From contig JAACUG010000087.1 of assembly GCA_009993045.1 (NCBI GenBank), positions 1-58,143 on the forward strand: 58,143 nucleotides of DNA, in the 5' to 3' direction. Origin of the DNA: Cyanobacteria bacterium CG_2015-22_32_23 (GTDB taxonomy: Bacteria > Cyanobacteriota > Cyanobacteriia > Cyanobacteriales > Cyanobacteriaceae). Both the position numbers and the translations under genes were made by a program. Each line of letters begins with the position of its first letter. Position 1 is the first letter of the stretch. The notes below the pieces were generated by a model, which was not told where the DNA came from, made no database searches, and saw only the letters and a list, made by a program, of their open reading frames with translations. Of this stretch, positions 27,550 through 38,154 are shown piece after piece.

Positions 27550-29040
27550 ATGAAATTAAGCCAATTATTAGCAGATTTAAGTCATCTTAATTACATTCCC
27601 GAACATCCTAACCTAAACGCAGAAATAAAAGGTATTACGACTAATTCTCATGGTTGTACCTCTGGAGATGTATTTATTGGTATGGAAGGCACAAGGGTTG
27701 ATGGTGGTGAATTTTGGCAAAGTGCTTTAAAAGAAGGGGCTATAGCTGCTATTATAAGTCCATCGGCGGCGAGTAAAATACCGCCTAATAGTGAAGATTG
27801 CGTCATTATCAGTGATGATATTGTTAGTATTTGTGCTGATATTGCTAGTAAATTTTATAATTACCCTAGTCAGCAATTAAACATGATTGGGGTAACAGGT
27901 ACAAACGGTAAAACCACTACAACCCATTTGATCGAATATTTTTTACATCAAGCACAACAAAAAACTGCATTATTTGGCACTTTATATGCTCGTTGGCAAG
28001 GTTATCAAAAAATTGCAACCCATACAACCCCTTTTGCCATTGATTTACAAGCACAACTAGCGGAAGCGGTAGAAGCAGGAAATAATTATGTCGTTATGGA
28101 AGTAAGCTCCCATGCTTTAGCTCAAAAAAGAATTAGAGGATGTAAATTTGATGTCGCTGTATTTACTAATTTAACCCAAGATCATCTCGACTACCATAAA
28201 GATATGGATGATTATTTTGCCGCAAAAGCGTTACTATTTAGCCCTGAATATTTACAGGGAAAAGCAATTATTAATTACGATGACTCTTACGGGCAAAAAT
28301 TGATTAATAGCCTAAAATCTGAGCAAATTTGGACTTATAGCGTTAATAATCCTCAAGCAGATTTATACACAAGTCAATTAACCTATCAAGCCACAGGAGT
28401 TAAAGGTTTATTACATACTCCTTTAGGTAACATTAAATTTTCTTCTCCCTTGGTGGGACAATTTAACTTATCAAATCTTTTAGCTAGTGTGGGGGCAGTT
28501 TTACCATTAGGAGTAAATTTAGAAATTATCCCTCAATGTCTTCCTCATTTTAACGGTGTACCTGGGCGCATGGAAAGAGTTACTATTAGTAAGAATCAAG
28601 ACATAAATGTCATCGTTGATTATGCGCATACTCCTGACAGTTTAGAAAATTTATTGAAAGCCTCTCGTCCCTTTATTTCTGGTAAAATGATTTGTGTATT
28701 TGGTTGTGGTGGCGATCGCGATCGGACAAAACGCCCCATCATGGGTAAAATAGCAGCCGAAGGTGCAGATATAGTAGTAGTAACTTCCGATAACCCTCGC
28801 ACAGAAAACCCTGAGCAAATTTTAAAGGATATTTTAAAGGGTATTCCTGATCATATTAAACCGATAGTACAAGGAGATCGAGCAAAAGCCATCAAAATTG
28901 CTATCGAAATGGCACAAAGTGGAGATGGAGTTTTAATTGCGGGAAAAGGCCATGAAGATTACCAAATTTTAGGCACAGAAAAAATACACTTTGATGATAG
29001 AGAAGAAGCTAGAAAAGTTTTAGCCTCCATAAATACTTGA
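27550..29040 (+). CDS. murE: UDP-MurNAc-L-Ala-D-Glu:meso-diaminopimelate ligase
   Basis: This 496-residue ligase adds meso-diaminopimelate to the peptidoglycan precursor using ATP. GTNGKTT (residues 117-123) binds ATP, and DNPR (414-417) is the signature that selects meso-DAP over lysine. EVSSHALAQKR (about 178-188) is a further Mur-family motif. Length is standard. It follows the glutaredoxin-like gene, with a GAAAGGA ribosome-binding site about 10 bp before the ATG. Confidence 0.97.
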   Translation: MKLSQLLADLSHLNYIPEHPNLNAEIKGITTNSHGCTSGDVFIGMEGTRVDGGEFWQSALKEGAIAAIISPSAASKIPPNSEDCVIISDDIVSICADIASKFYNYPSQQLNMIGVTGTNGKTTTTHLIEYFLHQAQQKTALFGTLYARWQGYQKIATHTTPFAIDLQAQLAEAVEAGNNYVVMEVSSHALAQKRIRGCKFDVAVFTNLTQDHLDYHKDMDDYFAAKALLFSPEYLQGKAIINYDDSYGQKLINSLKSEQIWTYSVNNPQADLYTSQLTYQATGVKGLLHTPLGNIKFSSPLVGQFNLSNLLASVGAVLPLGVNLEIIPQCLPHFNGVPGRMERVTISKNQDINVIVDYAHTPDSLENLLKASRPFISGKMICVFGCGGDRDRTKRPIMGKIAAEGADIVVVTSDNPRTENPEQILKDILKGIPDHIKPIVQGDRAKAIKIAIEMAQSGDGVLIAGKGHEDYQILGTEKIHFDDREEARKVLASINT

Positions 29041-29214
29041 TAGTGGATAGTTAAAAATCAAAATGAGAAAGTTGAACCATTTTTAGATATTATTATTAAT
29101 TGCTTACCAAAAAAATGTAAACTAAAAAACAGTCAAACATTTTGTATTAATTTTTATTACTTAATAGAATAGAAATAATAAGCAGTTAATAGTTTAAATA
29201 AATATAGAGAAAAT

Positions 29215-29463
29215 ATGAACTTAGAAATATTAGAGAAAGTACAAGGAATCGTTGTTGATCAATTAGATGTTGAAATAGAACGTGTAACACCAGAAGCTAA
29301 CTTTGTGAACGATTTAGACGCTGATTCTTTAGACGTTGTGGAATTAGTAATGGCTTTAGAGGAAAAATTTGAAATCGAAATTACCGATGAAGAAGCGGAA
29401 AAAATATCTACGGTAGGAGCAGCAGTAGAGCATATTCAAAGCAAAACCCAAGCCGCCGCATAA
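29215..29463 (+). CDS. acpP: Acyl carrier protein
   Basis: This acidic 82-residue protein carries growing fatty acids on a phosphopantetheine arm attached to Ser38 in [10 protein letters not shown]. Length and charge are typical. It is followed on the same strand by fabF (229 bp later) and tkt, an order seen in many cyanobacteria. The spacer 29464-29691 contains no convincing gene. Confidence 0.97.
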   Translation: MNLEILEKVQGIVVDQLDVEIERVTPEANFVNDLDADSLDVVELVMALEEKFEIEITDEEAEKISTVGAAVEHIQSKTQAAA

Positions 29464-29691
29464 GATTAAATTTTCTTTTTTTCAGAAGTTTTCTTAGTTT
29501 TAAGATAACTAAATTGAGCAAAATTCACTTACTCTGTTTAGTTATCCATCAAAAATTAAAATATCATTTAACAGAGACAATAAGACAAGAAGCCTACATT
29601 ATCAACCTATTATTAATGTTAAGTACTTGTACCACAACTTATTACTTATGTCTGGGATTAACTGCAGATGTACATATATATATAAATAATT

Positions 29692-30942
29692 ATGACTAAT
29701 TCACAACTAAAAAGAGTTGTAGTTACAGGTTTAGGAGCGATAACTCCCATCGGTAACACTTTAGAGACATATTGGCAAGGTTTAATAGAAGGGCGAAATG
29801 GTATCACAATGATTACTTGTTTTGATACAAAAGATCATGCCTCTAAAATTGCTGGAGAAGTCAAAAACTTTGATCCTTTATTATACATGGATCGTAAAGA
29901 AGCTAAACGTATGGCAAGATTTTCTCAATTCGCCATTGCCGCTAGTAAAGATGCTTTGAAGGACGCTAATCTAGTCATCAATGATGATAACGCCGACGAC
30001 ATTGGTATCGTTATCGGTACTGGAGTTGGCGGTTTAAGTGTCATGGAAGAACAACAAGAAGTATTGCTAACTAAAGGGCCAAATCGAGTTACTCCGTTTC
30101 TTGTACCAACTATGATTTGTAATATGGCGGCTGGTTTAACGGCGATCCATGTGGGGGCAAAAGGCCCTAATTCCTGCTCTGTAACGGCTTGTGCTGCGGG
30201 TTCAAATGCCATTGGTGATGCTTTTCGTCTCATTCAAAATGGTTATGCTAAAGCCATGATTTGCGGTGGTACAGAAGCTGCTATTACTCCTTTGGCTATG
30301 GCAGGTTTTGCTTCCGCAAAGGCTTTATCTACTCGTAATGATAGCCCCGAAACTGCTAGTCGCCCTTTTGATCAAGATCGTGATGGTTTTGTCATGGGGG
30401 AAGGTTCAGGTATTCTTATTTTAGAAGAAAGAGAATCTGCCTTAGCAAGAGGTGCAAGAATTTATGCTGAAATGGTAGGTTATGGTATGACTTGCGATGC
30501 TTATCATATGACTTCTCCCGTACCCGAAGGAGATGGAGCAACTAAAGCCATTGAGTTAGCCCTCAAAGATGGAAATTTAAGCCCTTCTCAGGTGAGTTAT
30601 ATTAATGCCCATGGTACAAGTACTTCTGCCAATGACAAAACAGAAACTAAGGCTATTAAACGGGCTTTAGGGGATAATGCTTATAACATTGTGGTGAGTT
30701 CGACTAAATCCATGACAGGGCATTTATTAGGTGGCTCAGGTGGCATTGAAGCGGTAGCAACGGTTTTAGCGATCGCTAATGATGAAGTACCGCCTACTAT
30801 TAACTTAAATAATCCAGATCCTAACTGTGATTTAGATTATGTACCGAATAAAAGCCGTAAGGTAAAAGTAGAGGTTGCTTTATCTAATTCTTTTGGTTTT
30901 GGCGGTCATAATGTTACTTTAGCGTTTCGCAAACATCAATAA
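29692..30942 (+). CDS. fabF: Beta-ketoacyl-ACP synthase II
   Basis: This 416-residue condensing enzyme elongates fatty acids by joining acyl groups with malonyl-ACP. The catalytic triad is Cys167 in SVTACAAGSNA, the histidine of NAHGTSTSAND and that of MTGHLLGGSGG. The start fits the KRVVVTGLGAITPIG N-terminus. It is cotranscribed with or closely follows acpP. The product length matches FabF. Confidence 0.97.
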   Translation: MTNSQLKRVVVTGLGAITPIGNTLETYWQGLIEGRNGITMITCFDTKDHASKIAGEVKNFDPLLYMDRKEAKRMARFSQFAIAASKDALKDANLVINDDNADDIGIVIGTGVGGLSVMEEQQEVLLTKGPNRVTPFLVPTMICNMAAGLTAIHVGAKGPNSCSVTACAAGSNAIGDAFRLIQNGYAKAMICGGTEAAITPLAMAGFASAKALSTRNDSPETASRPFDQDRDGFVMGEGSGILILEERESALARGARIYAEMVGYGMTCDAYHMTSPVPEGDGATKAIELALKDGNLSPSQVSYINAHGTSTSANDKTETKAIKRALGDNAYNIVVSSTKSMTGHLLGGSGGIEAVATVLAIANDEVPPTINLNNPDPNCDLDYVPNKSRKVKVEVALSNSFGFGGHNVTLAFRKHQ

Positions 30943-31050
30943 AATTTATTGTTAATGGTTAAAACTTGCTATCTCTACTCAAGAATGAGAAAATAATTTG
31001 TAATTGTTCAAACATTTATATTTAGTTAAATTAAGTCAAAAAAAATCATT

Positions 31051-33063
31051 ATGGTGGTTGCAACCCAGTCTATTCAAGAACTTTGCGTTAATGCTATTCG
31101 TTTCCTATCTATCGATGGTGTCGAAAAAGCAAAATCTGGACACCCCGGCTTACCTATGGGCGCGGCTCCCATGTCTTTTGTGTTATGGGATCAATTCATG
31201 AAATTTAATCCCAAAAATCCTCAGTGGATTAACAGAGATAGATTTGTGCTTTCTGCTGGTCATGGTTCTATGCTTCAATATTCTTTATTACATTTATTTG
31301 GATATGATAGTGTAACTATTGATGACTTAAAACAATTCCGTCAGTGGAAATCTAAAACCCCTGGCCACCCTGAAAACTTTGTTACTGCTGGTGTTGAAGT
31401 TACTACTGGTCCTCTAGGACAAGGAATCGCTAACGGTGTTGGTTTGGCTTTAGCTGAAGCTCATTTAGCTGCTAAATATAACAAACCAGACTGTACTTTA
31501 ATCGATCATTACACCTATGTGATTATGGGTGATGGTTGTAATATGGAAGGTATTTCTGGAGAAGCCGCTTCTTTAGCAGGCCATTGGGGTTTAGGTAAAC
31601 TCATCGCTTTATATGATGATAACCATATCTCTATCGATGGTTCAACGGACATAGCTTTTACTGAAGATGTTTCTAAGCGTTTTGAGGCTTATGGTTGGCA
31701 CGTTCTCCATGTAAAAAATGGTAATACTGATTTAGATGCCATCGCTGCGGCTATTGCTGAAGCTAAATCTATTACTGATAAACCTACCATGATCAAAGTT
31801 ACCACTACTATTGGTTATGGTTCACCTAAAAAACAAAATACCGCAGGTGTTCATGGTGCGGCTTTAGGTGGTGATGAAGTAGAAGCTACTCGTAAAAACT
31901 TGGGGTGGAATTACGCTCCTTTTGTCGTACCTCAAGAAGTTTATGATCACTTTAACAAAGCCATCGAACGTGGTGCAAGTTTAGAAGCGCAATGGAATCA
32001 AACCCTCGCTACTTACAAAACAAAATATCCTACCGAAGCCAAAGAATTTGAAACTATCACTTCTGGCGTACTTCCTGAAAATTGGGCAGATGTGTTACCT
32101 TCCTATACTCCTGAAGATAAACCTTTAGCTAGTCGTAAACACTCTGAAAACTGCTTAAATGCTATTTCTACGGTTTTACCTCAGTTAATTGGTGGTTCTG
32201 CGGATTTAACCCATTCTAACCTCACTCAACTTAAGGTTTCTGGGGATTTCCAAAAAGGTGCTTACGAAAATCGTAACGTGCATTTTGGTGTTCGTGAACA
32301 CGCTATGGGTGCAATTTGTAATGCAATTTCTTTACATAACACTGGTTTAATTCCTTACGGTGCAACTTTCTTGATTTTCTCTGACTACATGAGAAATTCT
32401 ATCCGTCTTTCGGCTCTTTCTGAAGCTCAAGTTATCTGGGTTATGACTCATGATTCCATCGCATTAGGTGAAGATGGTCCTACTCACCAACCCGTTGAAC
32501 AAGTGGCTTCTTTACGCTTAATTCCAGACTTAATGGTATTTCGCCCTGCTGACGGTAACGAAACTTCTGGAGCTTACAAAGTAGCCATCGAAACTAAGAA
32601 AAAATCTTCCCTCTTAGCTTTAACCCGTCAAAACTTAGATAACTTAGCTGGTTCGTCTATTGATGCCGTAGCTAAAGGCGGTTATGTAGCGGCTTGTGGA
32701 TTTGCTCCTAACGAATTAGACTTAATCTTAATCGGTACAGGTAGCGAAGTCGGACTTTGTATTAAAGCCGCCGAAAAATTAAAAGCCGAAGGCTTAAAAG
32801 TGCGTGTAGTTTCCATGCCTTGTGTGGAATTATTCGACTTACAAAGTGATGAATATAAAGAATCTGTATTACCCAAAGCCATCAAAAAACGTGTTTCTGT
32901 GGAAGCAGGTGTAACCTTTGGTTGGGAACGTTTTGTCGGTGACGAAGGAGCTTGTATCGGTATTAATACTTATGGTGCATCTGCTCCGGGTGATGTCGTT
33001 ATGGAGAAATTCGGCTTTACCGTTGATAATGTTGTGGCTAAAGCTAAAGAAATTTTAGGCTAA
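31051..33063 (+). CDS. tkt: Transketolase
   Basis: This 670-residue thiamine-diphosphate enzyme moves two-carbon units in the Calvin cycle and pentose-phosphate pathway. The start [20 protein letters not shown], the ThDP motif [14 protein letters not shown] (about 156-169) and the transketolase signature [12 protein letters not shown] in the pyrimidine domain are present. Length is that of a full-length enzyme with PP, Pyr and C-terminal domains. Codon use is rich in GGT, GCT and CGT, as in highly expressed genes. A good terminator follows. Confidence 0.97.
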   Translation: MVVATQSIQELCVNAIRFLSIDGVEKAKSGHPGLPMGAAPMSFVLWDQFMKFNPKNPQWINRDRFVLSAGHGSMLQYSLLHLFGYDSVTIDDLKQFRQWKSKTPGHPENFVTAGVEVTTGPLGQGIANGVGLALAEAHLAAKYNKPDCTLIDHYTYVIMGDGCNMEGISGEAASLAGHWGLGKLIALYDDNHISIDGSTDIAFTEDVSKRFEAYGWHVLHVKNGNTDLDAIAAAIAEAKSITDKPTMIKVTTTIGYGSPKKQNTAGVHGAALGGDEVEATRKNLGWNYAPFVVPQEVYDHFNKAIERGASLEAQWNQTLATYKTKYPTEAKEFETITSGVLPENWADVLPSYTPEDKPLASRKHSENCLNAISTVLPQLIGGSADLTHSNLTQLKVSGDFQKGAYENRNVHFGVREHAMGAICNAISLHNTGLIPYGATFLIFSDYMRNSIRLSALSEAQVIWVMTHDSIALGEDGPTHQPVEQVASLRLIPDLMVFRPADGNETSGAYKVAIETKKKSSLLALTRQNLDNLAGSSIDAVAKGGYVAACGFAPNELDLILIGTGSEVGLCIKAAEKLKAEGLKVRVVSMPCVELFDLQSDEYKESVLPKAIKKRVSVEAGVTFGWERFVGDEGACIGINTYGASAPGDVVMEKFGFTVDNVVAKAKEILG

Positions 33064-33087
33064 TTTTTCTCTTTTATTTAACTACTT

Positions 33088-33117
33088 AAACCCTCCTATT
33101 TTTTAGGGGGTTTTTTT
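33088..33117 (+). terminator. Rho-independent terminator after tkt
   Basis: AAACCCTCCTA pairs with TAGGGGGTTT across a short T-rich loop (one bulge) and is followed by a run of T. It starts 25 bp past the tkt stop codon. Confidence 0.8.
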
Positions 33118-33299
33118 ATCCATAATTAAGCTATAAATCAATTCCCCGCTTTTATATTAAGTACTCAGGCGTATATAGGTAATGGTTAAAACCCATTGTT
33201 ACCAGAGGTTTGAGCCACATAAAATGTATAATTAATTTTACTCACCAATTTATTAAGCTACCTCAATCTTTTCTGTTATTCCTTACTCAGGTTTTAATT

Positions 33300-33554
33300 A
33301 TGGAATTAGTCACAATAATTGGTTTAATGGCAGGTTTTTTAACCACTATTTCTTTTTTACCTCAAGTTATTAAAACATGGCGATCGCGATCGGCTAAAGA
33401 TTTATCATTATCAATGTTTTTAAGTTTTTGTATTGGTGTTTTTCTATGGTTAATTTATGGAATTTTGCTGGGTGATGTGCCGATTATTATTAGTAATACA
33501 GTAACGTTAATATTAGCTGGTACAATCTTATTTTTTAAAGTCAAATATAAGTAA
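33300..33554 (+). CDS. SemiSWEET/PQ-loop sugar transporter subunit
   Basis: From the ATG at 33300 the product has 84 residues and three membrane helices, the size of a SemiSWEET half-transporter that works as a dimer. The PQ-loop motif FLPQVIKTWRSRSAKDLS (about 19-36) lies between helices 1 and 2. It should facilitate sugar diffusion across the membrane. The in-frame TTG 90 bp upstream would add a polar stretch without support and is rejected. The TGGCGATCGCGATCGG inside the gene contains a HIP1 site. The gene lies after tkt but is separated from it by the terminator. Confidence 0.85.
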   Translation: MELVTIIGLMAGFLTTISFLPQVIKTWRSRSAKDLSLSMFLSFCIGVFLWLIYGILLGDVPIIISNTVTLILAGTILFFKVKYK

Positions 33555-33559
33555 ATAGA

Positions 33560-33859
33560 ATGTCTTTAAAATTTGTGATTTTTGTTAATTTAATGATCGT
33601 GTTTTTTAACTTTTGTTTATTATGGAAACTGATAAAATTTAATAATTATTTATTTAATCTTAATAATTTATTATCACAAATTAATAGTAATTCCAATTTA
33701 ATTTTAAAAGAAATACCTCTAACGATTTTACTAACAGCTTTTGAAATCAAGAAATTTAGAACTAATTATGTCAACTTAAAGATTAAAATAAATAATACAA
33801 AAAAAATTATTATTATAACTAAATTTATTTATAAAATTTTCCGTCAAAAATTAATTTAA
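33560..33859 (+). CDS. Small single-pass membrane protein of unknown function
   Basis: This 99-residue protein has one N-terminal hydrophobic segment (about residues 4-24) followed by a lysine- and asparagine-rich, very basic tail. No domain is recognised. It starts 5 bp after the SemiSWEET stop codon, so it is likely translated from the same mRNA. The composition is AT-driven (many Ile, Lys, Asn), which makes it hard to judge from sequence alone. It could be a membrane-anchored, nucleic-acid- or lipid-binding protein, but that is a guess. Confidence 0.6.
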   Translation: MSLKFVIFVNLMIVFFNFCLLWKLIKFNNYLFNLNNLLSQINSNSNLILKEIPLTILLTAFEIKKFRTNYVNLKIKINNTKKIIIITKFIYKIFRQKLI

Positions 33860-33881
33860 TATTTGATTTTTAGAAAAAATA

Positions 33882-34244
33882 ATGCAACCAAAATTTAAAG
33901 ATATAAAAGAATATGAAAAAGCACAATTATTATTACAACCAATTTATATTAGATTAATAGATAACCTCCGTCAACAATCAGAATTATTGTCATGGGATAT
34001 AAGTTATGAAGAAATAACCAAACCTTTTCCTGCTTATATTGTTTGTTTAAAAAAAGGTAATTACATCAGTAAAAATAATATTTGGGAACTTTGTTTTCAA
34101 GTATGTTTTGATTCTTATAAATCAGGACAAATTCACCCTGTAGAAACTGATAAAAATTTGATAGATGATGATGGAGAATTAGATTGGCAACAATTAGATT
34201 TTAAGACAAAAATTTTAGTTAAAAGTTTATTTATTAGTGAATAA
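33882..34244 (+). CDS. Conserved-looking hypothetical protein
   Basis: This 120-residue soluble protein reads PIYIRLIDNLRQQSELLSW, then FPAYIVCLKKGNYI, NNIWELCFQVCFDSYKSG and an acidic DDDGELDWQQLDFKTKILV. The mixed hydrophobic/charged pattern looks like a folded domain, but I do not recognise the family. It is 22 bp after 33560-33859 on the same strand and forms a three-gene run with the SemiSWEET. It ends 2 bp before the convergent RecJ-like gene, so the two mRNAs probably overlap. Confidence 0.7.
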   Translation: MQPKFKDIKEYEKAQLLLQPIYIRLIDNLRQQSELLSWDISYEEITKPFPAYIVCLKKGNYISKNNIWELCFQVCFDSYKSGQIHPVETDKNLIDDDGELDWQQLDFKTKILVKSLFISE

Positions 34245-34245
34245 T

Positions 34246-36567
34246 TTATGAAGAATAATCAGTCTTTTTATTCATTTCTGATTCTAAAATATTAACAGGT
34301 ACTTGATAAAAATAAGTTTTTTGTAAGTTTTCTTGATTAATTATATCTTCAAAACAATTTTTAGTCTTTATATAAACTTCAGACTCAAAAAATGATTTAG
34401 TTTGTTTAAACATTATTTTGTTATCTATTTTTTCATAAATAATCCCTATGTCTTCTATGGCATTTAAAATACATTCTAAGGCTAATTCACTAATAGATAA
34501 TCTTGTTAATAACTTCTCTATTTCTATTATGTAATTTTTCTCAACTAAATATTTAATTATACCCAAAAAATCTTTCCATAATTCCTCTACATCATTTTTA
34601 TTGTGATGATTGTAGCTTAAAATTAAACTCCTTTGTGATGCGATCGCTTCATCATATTTTTGAGTCATTTCCACCCACTGTAAAGGACATTTATTCAATA
34701 AAATATTTGTCGAATTATTATTAATTAATAGAGATTTTTGACATCGATTATCTATGATAGAAGATGATAAATTTACTTTTTTTTCAACCTGATTTTCGAC
34801 TGCAAGTTTAAGAGCAATTATTCTTATATAATAATCTTTTATTTTGGCATTATAATCTAATTCTACTACCACGTCATAACGATAATCTGGATTAATTTCT
34901 GAGGGATAATGTTCCCACCAAATACCATCAAAACCATGAGATTTACTACTCTCATCATAAATAGTAAAATAAGTTTTAATATATTTAATTTTTTGCCCAT
35001 ATTTATCACTATGATTCACATTTTTAGGCTTACTAAACCAAGCATTTTTTATCAATAATTTAGGTGTAGAATTATTTAAGCAACAAGGCTCAATTAAACT
35101 TAATTCTTGCCATAAATTTTCTCCTAATTCCCTAACACTAACCATTAAATCAATAGGAATAATTGAAGGTAAATAATCCCAATTAATTTTACTTTTTATT
35201 TGTTGGTTAATACTATCTCTAAATAATTCTATATTTTCTAAAGGTAAAGATAATTCTATGGTGTTAGAATATTTGATAAAACTCTCTAATAAATCTCGTT
35301 GGTTAATAATTAATTCATCTAAATTTACATTATTAATTGAACTACCATAACCTTTTGCTATGATTAAATTATCTTGATTAAAACTATCTTTTGTCGATAA
35401 TAAAATAGTCGGCAGTGTATATTTTTTACTAACTATATTCGCAACGGAAGCTAAAATATTTTTCTCCCATCGATTATCTGTAAGAATAATTACTGCCGTT
35501 GTGGATAAATCTAATTCTTGTATTTTTTTTTCTGCTTGTTTAACTATTTCGTTCTGTAATTCCTTAAGATTTAGATTCGCTTTTTCTGCTTTTTCTGCTA
35601 ATTGTTTTCCTAAATCACTATTTTTAGTGGTTAATAATTGAAATGCAAAATCTGTACTACTATGAATGTAACTTATTGCATTTATTCTTTGTATAATACC
35701 TTGAGAAATATCCATCGGGCGATCGCCATTTTGTTGACATAATTTTAGTAAAGTTTCTAAACCAATACGTTTAGTATTTTTTAAAAACGGGATACCTTGT
35801 TTTACTAAATAGCGAGAATCTCCTTTTAACTCAGTTACTTCCGTTAATAACCCAATCACCACTAAATCAAGAAAATCTGTTAAAGGTTGAGAGAAAATAG
35901 CAGGAAATTGTTGATATAAAGCCTCTAAAAGTTTATAAGCAATAGCGACACCAGAAAAAGTATAAAAAGGATGATTGTCGGCGAAATTAAGAGGATTAAG
36001 AAAAGAAACCACAGGAGGACGTTCATCAGGTAAAATATGATGATCAATAATAATCATATCCATAGCCAAAGTTTGAGCATAATTAATTTCAGCCAAATTA
36101 CTGCTACCAGTATCCGCCACAATAATTAAAGTTACTCCTTTTTTCTTTAATAAATCAATACCATGAGAATTTAAACCCGAAAATTCCGTTAAGTTATCAG
36201 GAAAATAATAACTCCATTGACTTTCATCAGGAAAAAAAGGCTTTAAACCCTCCCATAATAAACAAGTAGTCGTTATAGCATCACCATAAACATTACCCCA
36301 AATAGCGACTTTTTCCCCCTCATCTCTGGCTTTTTTTAAACGAATTAAAGCCGATTTTATTTCTCTGCCAAATTCTGAAGCTGGAGAAGGTTGATAACTA
36401 TTGTTATCTAAAAATTCCCTCAACTTTTCCAAATCACGAATACCTCTACCCCATAATAATTTGGCTAAATAATCAGATTTGTTTCTTTTGGTGATATGGT
36501 TTACTTGTTCAAAAAACTCACGAGGAATATTATCACAAGGAGAAATTTGCCATTTTGTTTCCTTCAT
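34246..36567 (-). CDS. RecJ-like DHH-family protein with degraded motif I
   Basis: This 773-residue protein has the layout of RecJ single-strand exonuclease: a DHH domain (about 85-260), DHHA1 (about 330-460) and a long C-terminal part. DHH is intact at 175-177 and VADTG (Asp152) is motif II. Motif I, normally GDYDADG, reads GNVYGDA (residues 91-97), so two of three metal-binding aspartates are gone. Motif IV, usually GTxADVxPL, reads GLLTEVTEL with Glu243 for Asp. The protein may be catalytically inactive or altered, acting in structure or regulation. Cyanobacteria usually carry another, canonical RecJ. It converges with the gene ending at 34244. Confidence 0.75.
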   Translation of the reverse strand: MKETKWQISPCDNIPREFFEQVNHITKRNKSDYLAKLLWGRGIRDLEKLREFLDNNSYQPSPASEFGREIKSALIRLKKARDEGEKVAIWGNVYGDAITTTCLLWEGLKPFFPDESQWSYYFPDNLTEFSGLNSHGIDLLKKKGVTLIIVADTGSSNLAEINYAQTLAMDMIIIDHHILPDERPPVVSFLNPLNFADNHPFYTFSGVAIAYKLLEALYQQFPAIFSQPLTDFLDLVVIGLLTEVTELKGDSRYLVKQGIPFLKNTKRIGLETLLKLCQQNGDRPMDISQGIIQRINAISYIHSSTDFAFQLLTTKNSDLGKQLAEKAEKANLNLKELQNEIVKQAEKKIQELDLSTTAVIILTDNRWEKNILASVANIVSKKYTLPTILLSTKDSFNQDNLIIAKGYGSSINNVNLDELIINQRDLLESFIKYSNTIELSLPLENIELFRDSINQQIKSKINWDYLPSIIPIDLMVSVRELGENLWQELSLIEPCCLNNSTPKLLIKNAWFSKPKNVNHSDKYGQKIKYIKTYFTIYDESSKSHGFDGIWWEHYPSEINPDYRYDVVVELDYNAKIKDYYIRIIALKLAVENQVEKKVNLSSSIIDNRCQKSLLINNNSTNILLNKCPLQWVEMTQKYDEAIASQRSLILSYNHHNKNDVEELWKDFLGIIKYLVEKNYIIEIEKLLTRLSISELALECILNAIEDIGIIYEKIDNKIMFKQTKSFFESEVYIKTKNCFEDIINQENLQKTYFYQVPVNILESEMNKKTDYSS

Positions 36568-36675
36568 AAGTACCTAATTAATTGAATAAAGATAAGATTG
36601 CTATATAATAACCAGAAATCAAGATAATTTAAGTAAGATTTTGATCTAAAAATTATGTGATTTTCAGCTATTTCT

Positions 36676-37338
36676 ATGAGTAATAAAACCCTAAATTTAT
36701 CCCCTGAATTATACGAATATTTATTGTCAATATCCCTAAGAGAATCGCCAGTATTACACGAATTAAGGCAAGAAGCCGTTAACCATCCTCTGGGAAAAAT
36801 GCAAATTTCGGCAGATCAAGCGCAATTTTTGGCATTATTAATTAAGTTAATGGGAGTAAAAAAAATTCTTGAAATAGGTGTTTTTATGGGTTACAGTTCC
36901 ACTGCTATGGCTTTAGCCTTACCCGAAGAAGGAAAACTTATCGCCTGTGATATAAATGAAGATTTTACCGCCATTGCAAAAAGTTATTGGCAAAAAGCCC
37001 AAGTAGATCATAAAATAACCTTACATCTTGCCCCAGCTTTAGAAACCTTAGATAAATTAATTCTTCATGACGAAAAAGAAACTTTCGATTTTATCTTTAT
37101 TGACGCAGATAAAAGTAACTATGATAATTACTATGAAAAATCTTTACAGTTATTAAGAAAAGGTGGTTTAATCGCCATTGATAACGTCCTTTGGTATGGT
37201 AAAGTAGCAGACGTTAATATTAATGATCATAGAACTCAAAAAATTCGAGACTTTAATACTAAATTAGCTCAAGATTCTCGTATTGATTTAAGTTTAATTC
37301 CCATCGGTGACGGTTTAACTTTAGCCATGAAAAAATAA
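36676..37338 (+). CDS. SAM-dependent O-methyltransferase (caffeoyl-CoA OMT type)
   Basis: This 220-residue class I methyltransferase has the SAM-binding ILEIGVFMGYSS (about residues 61-72) and FDFIFIDADKSNYDNYYE (about 137-154), whose aspartates and asparagine bind a divalent metal in the CCoAOMT family. DNVLWYGKV (about 169-177) closes the metal site. It should methylate a catechol-like or other vicinal diol; the substrate in cyanobacteria is generally not known. It is divergent from the RecJ-like gene (108-bp gap) and convergent with petD. Confidence 0.9.
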   Translation: MSNKTLNLSPELYEYLLSISLRESPVLHELRQEAVNHPLGKMQISADQAQFLALLIKLMGVKKILEIGVFMGYSSTAMALALPEEGKLIACDINEDFTAIAKSYWQKAQVDHKITLHLAPALETLDKLILHDEKETFDFIFIDADKSNYDNYYEKSLQLLRKGGLIAIDNVLWYGKVADVNINDHRTQKIRDFNTKLAQDSRIDLSLIPIGDGLTLAMKK

Positions 37339-37443
37339 TCAACACAAAAAAATATCTGCGATCGCCTCTAAACTCATCATCTAAAGAGCCTAAAAGCCAT
37401 CACAGATACTTGATTTCGATAATTTTGAATTTTAAGTCAAAAC

Positions 37444-37941
37444 TTAGAATAAACCCAAAGTTAAGGATTTATCAATGGGGAATACAGAACCAGCACCTAA
37501 CCAAAGAGTTACAGCAGTACCGAATAAAAATACAGTCATCGCAATAGGACGACGGAAAGGATTTTGGAACTTATTAACACTTTCAATGAAAGGTACTAAC
37601 ATTAAACCTAAAGGAATAGCTGCTTGACAAGCAATACCAAGAAGTTTGTTAGGTAAAACCCGTAAAATTTGGAAAACAGGATATAAATACCATTCAGGTA
37701 AGATTTCCAACGGAGTAGCAAAAGGATCAGCAGGTTCACCCATCATAGCAGGATCAAGAATTGCTAAACCAACAACTAAACCTAATGCACCTAAAATACA
37801 AACAGGAAACATATAGAGAATATCGTTAGGCCATGCAAGTTCACCGTAATAATGATGACCCATATTTTGAGCTAATTTTGCTCTTAATTTAGGATCATTG
37901 AGATCAGGTTTTTTGTGTAACTGAGAATTAGGATTGGACAT
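37444..37941 (-). CDS. petD: Cytochrome b6f complex subunit IV
   Basis: This 165-residue protein is subunit IV of the thylakoid cytochrome b6f complex, which links photosystem II, photosystem I and respiration. [25 protein letters not shown], the PEWYLYP motif of the quinol site and three membrane helices are seen. Its N-terminus has a few more residues (SNPNSQLH) than the common 160-residue form. The Shine-Dalgarno AAGGAGA lies about 12 bp upstream of the ATG. petB is 213 bp upstream on the same strand, so they probably form the usual petB-petD unit. Confidence 0.97.
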   Translation of the reverse strand: MSNPNSQLHKKPDLNDPKLRAKLAQNMGHHYYGELAWPNDILYMFPVCILGALGLVVGLAILDPAMMGEPADPFATPLEILPEWYLYPVFQILRVLPNKLLGIACQAAIPLGLMLVPFIESVNKFQNPFRRPIAMTVFLFGTAVTLWLGAGSVFPIDKSLTLGLF

Positions 37942-38154
37942 AATTTGAAATTGTCTCCTTAATTAAGAAGGGGATTTGACAAAAAGTAGATATGTTTATA
38001 TTTTATCCGTAAAAGATTTTAAATTTAGTCACTTTATCCACAAAAATTCAAAGATTTGTCTTATCTTCAAATTCCCCTTATTTTTGAGTACTTTTTTTCG
38101 TATTCACCCTCAAAATTAGGGATAAGGGGGTTATTAGTGATCATGATTTAAACA

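Noticed and set aside
29514-29699. 61-codon frame between acpP and fabF
   Set aside because: It has no domain, no good start context, a run of Leu/Ile typical of AT-rich spacer DNA, and overlaps the fabF start.
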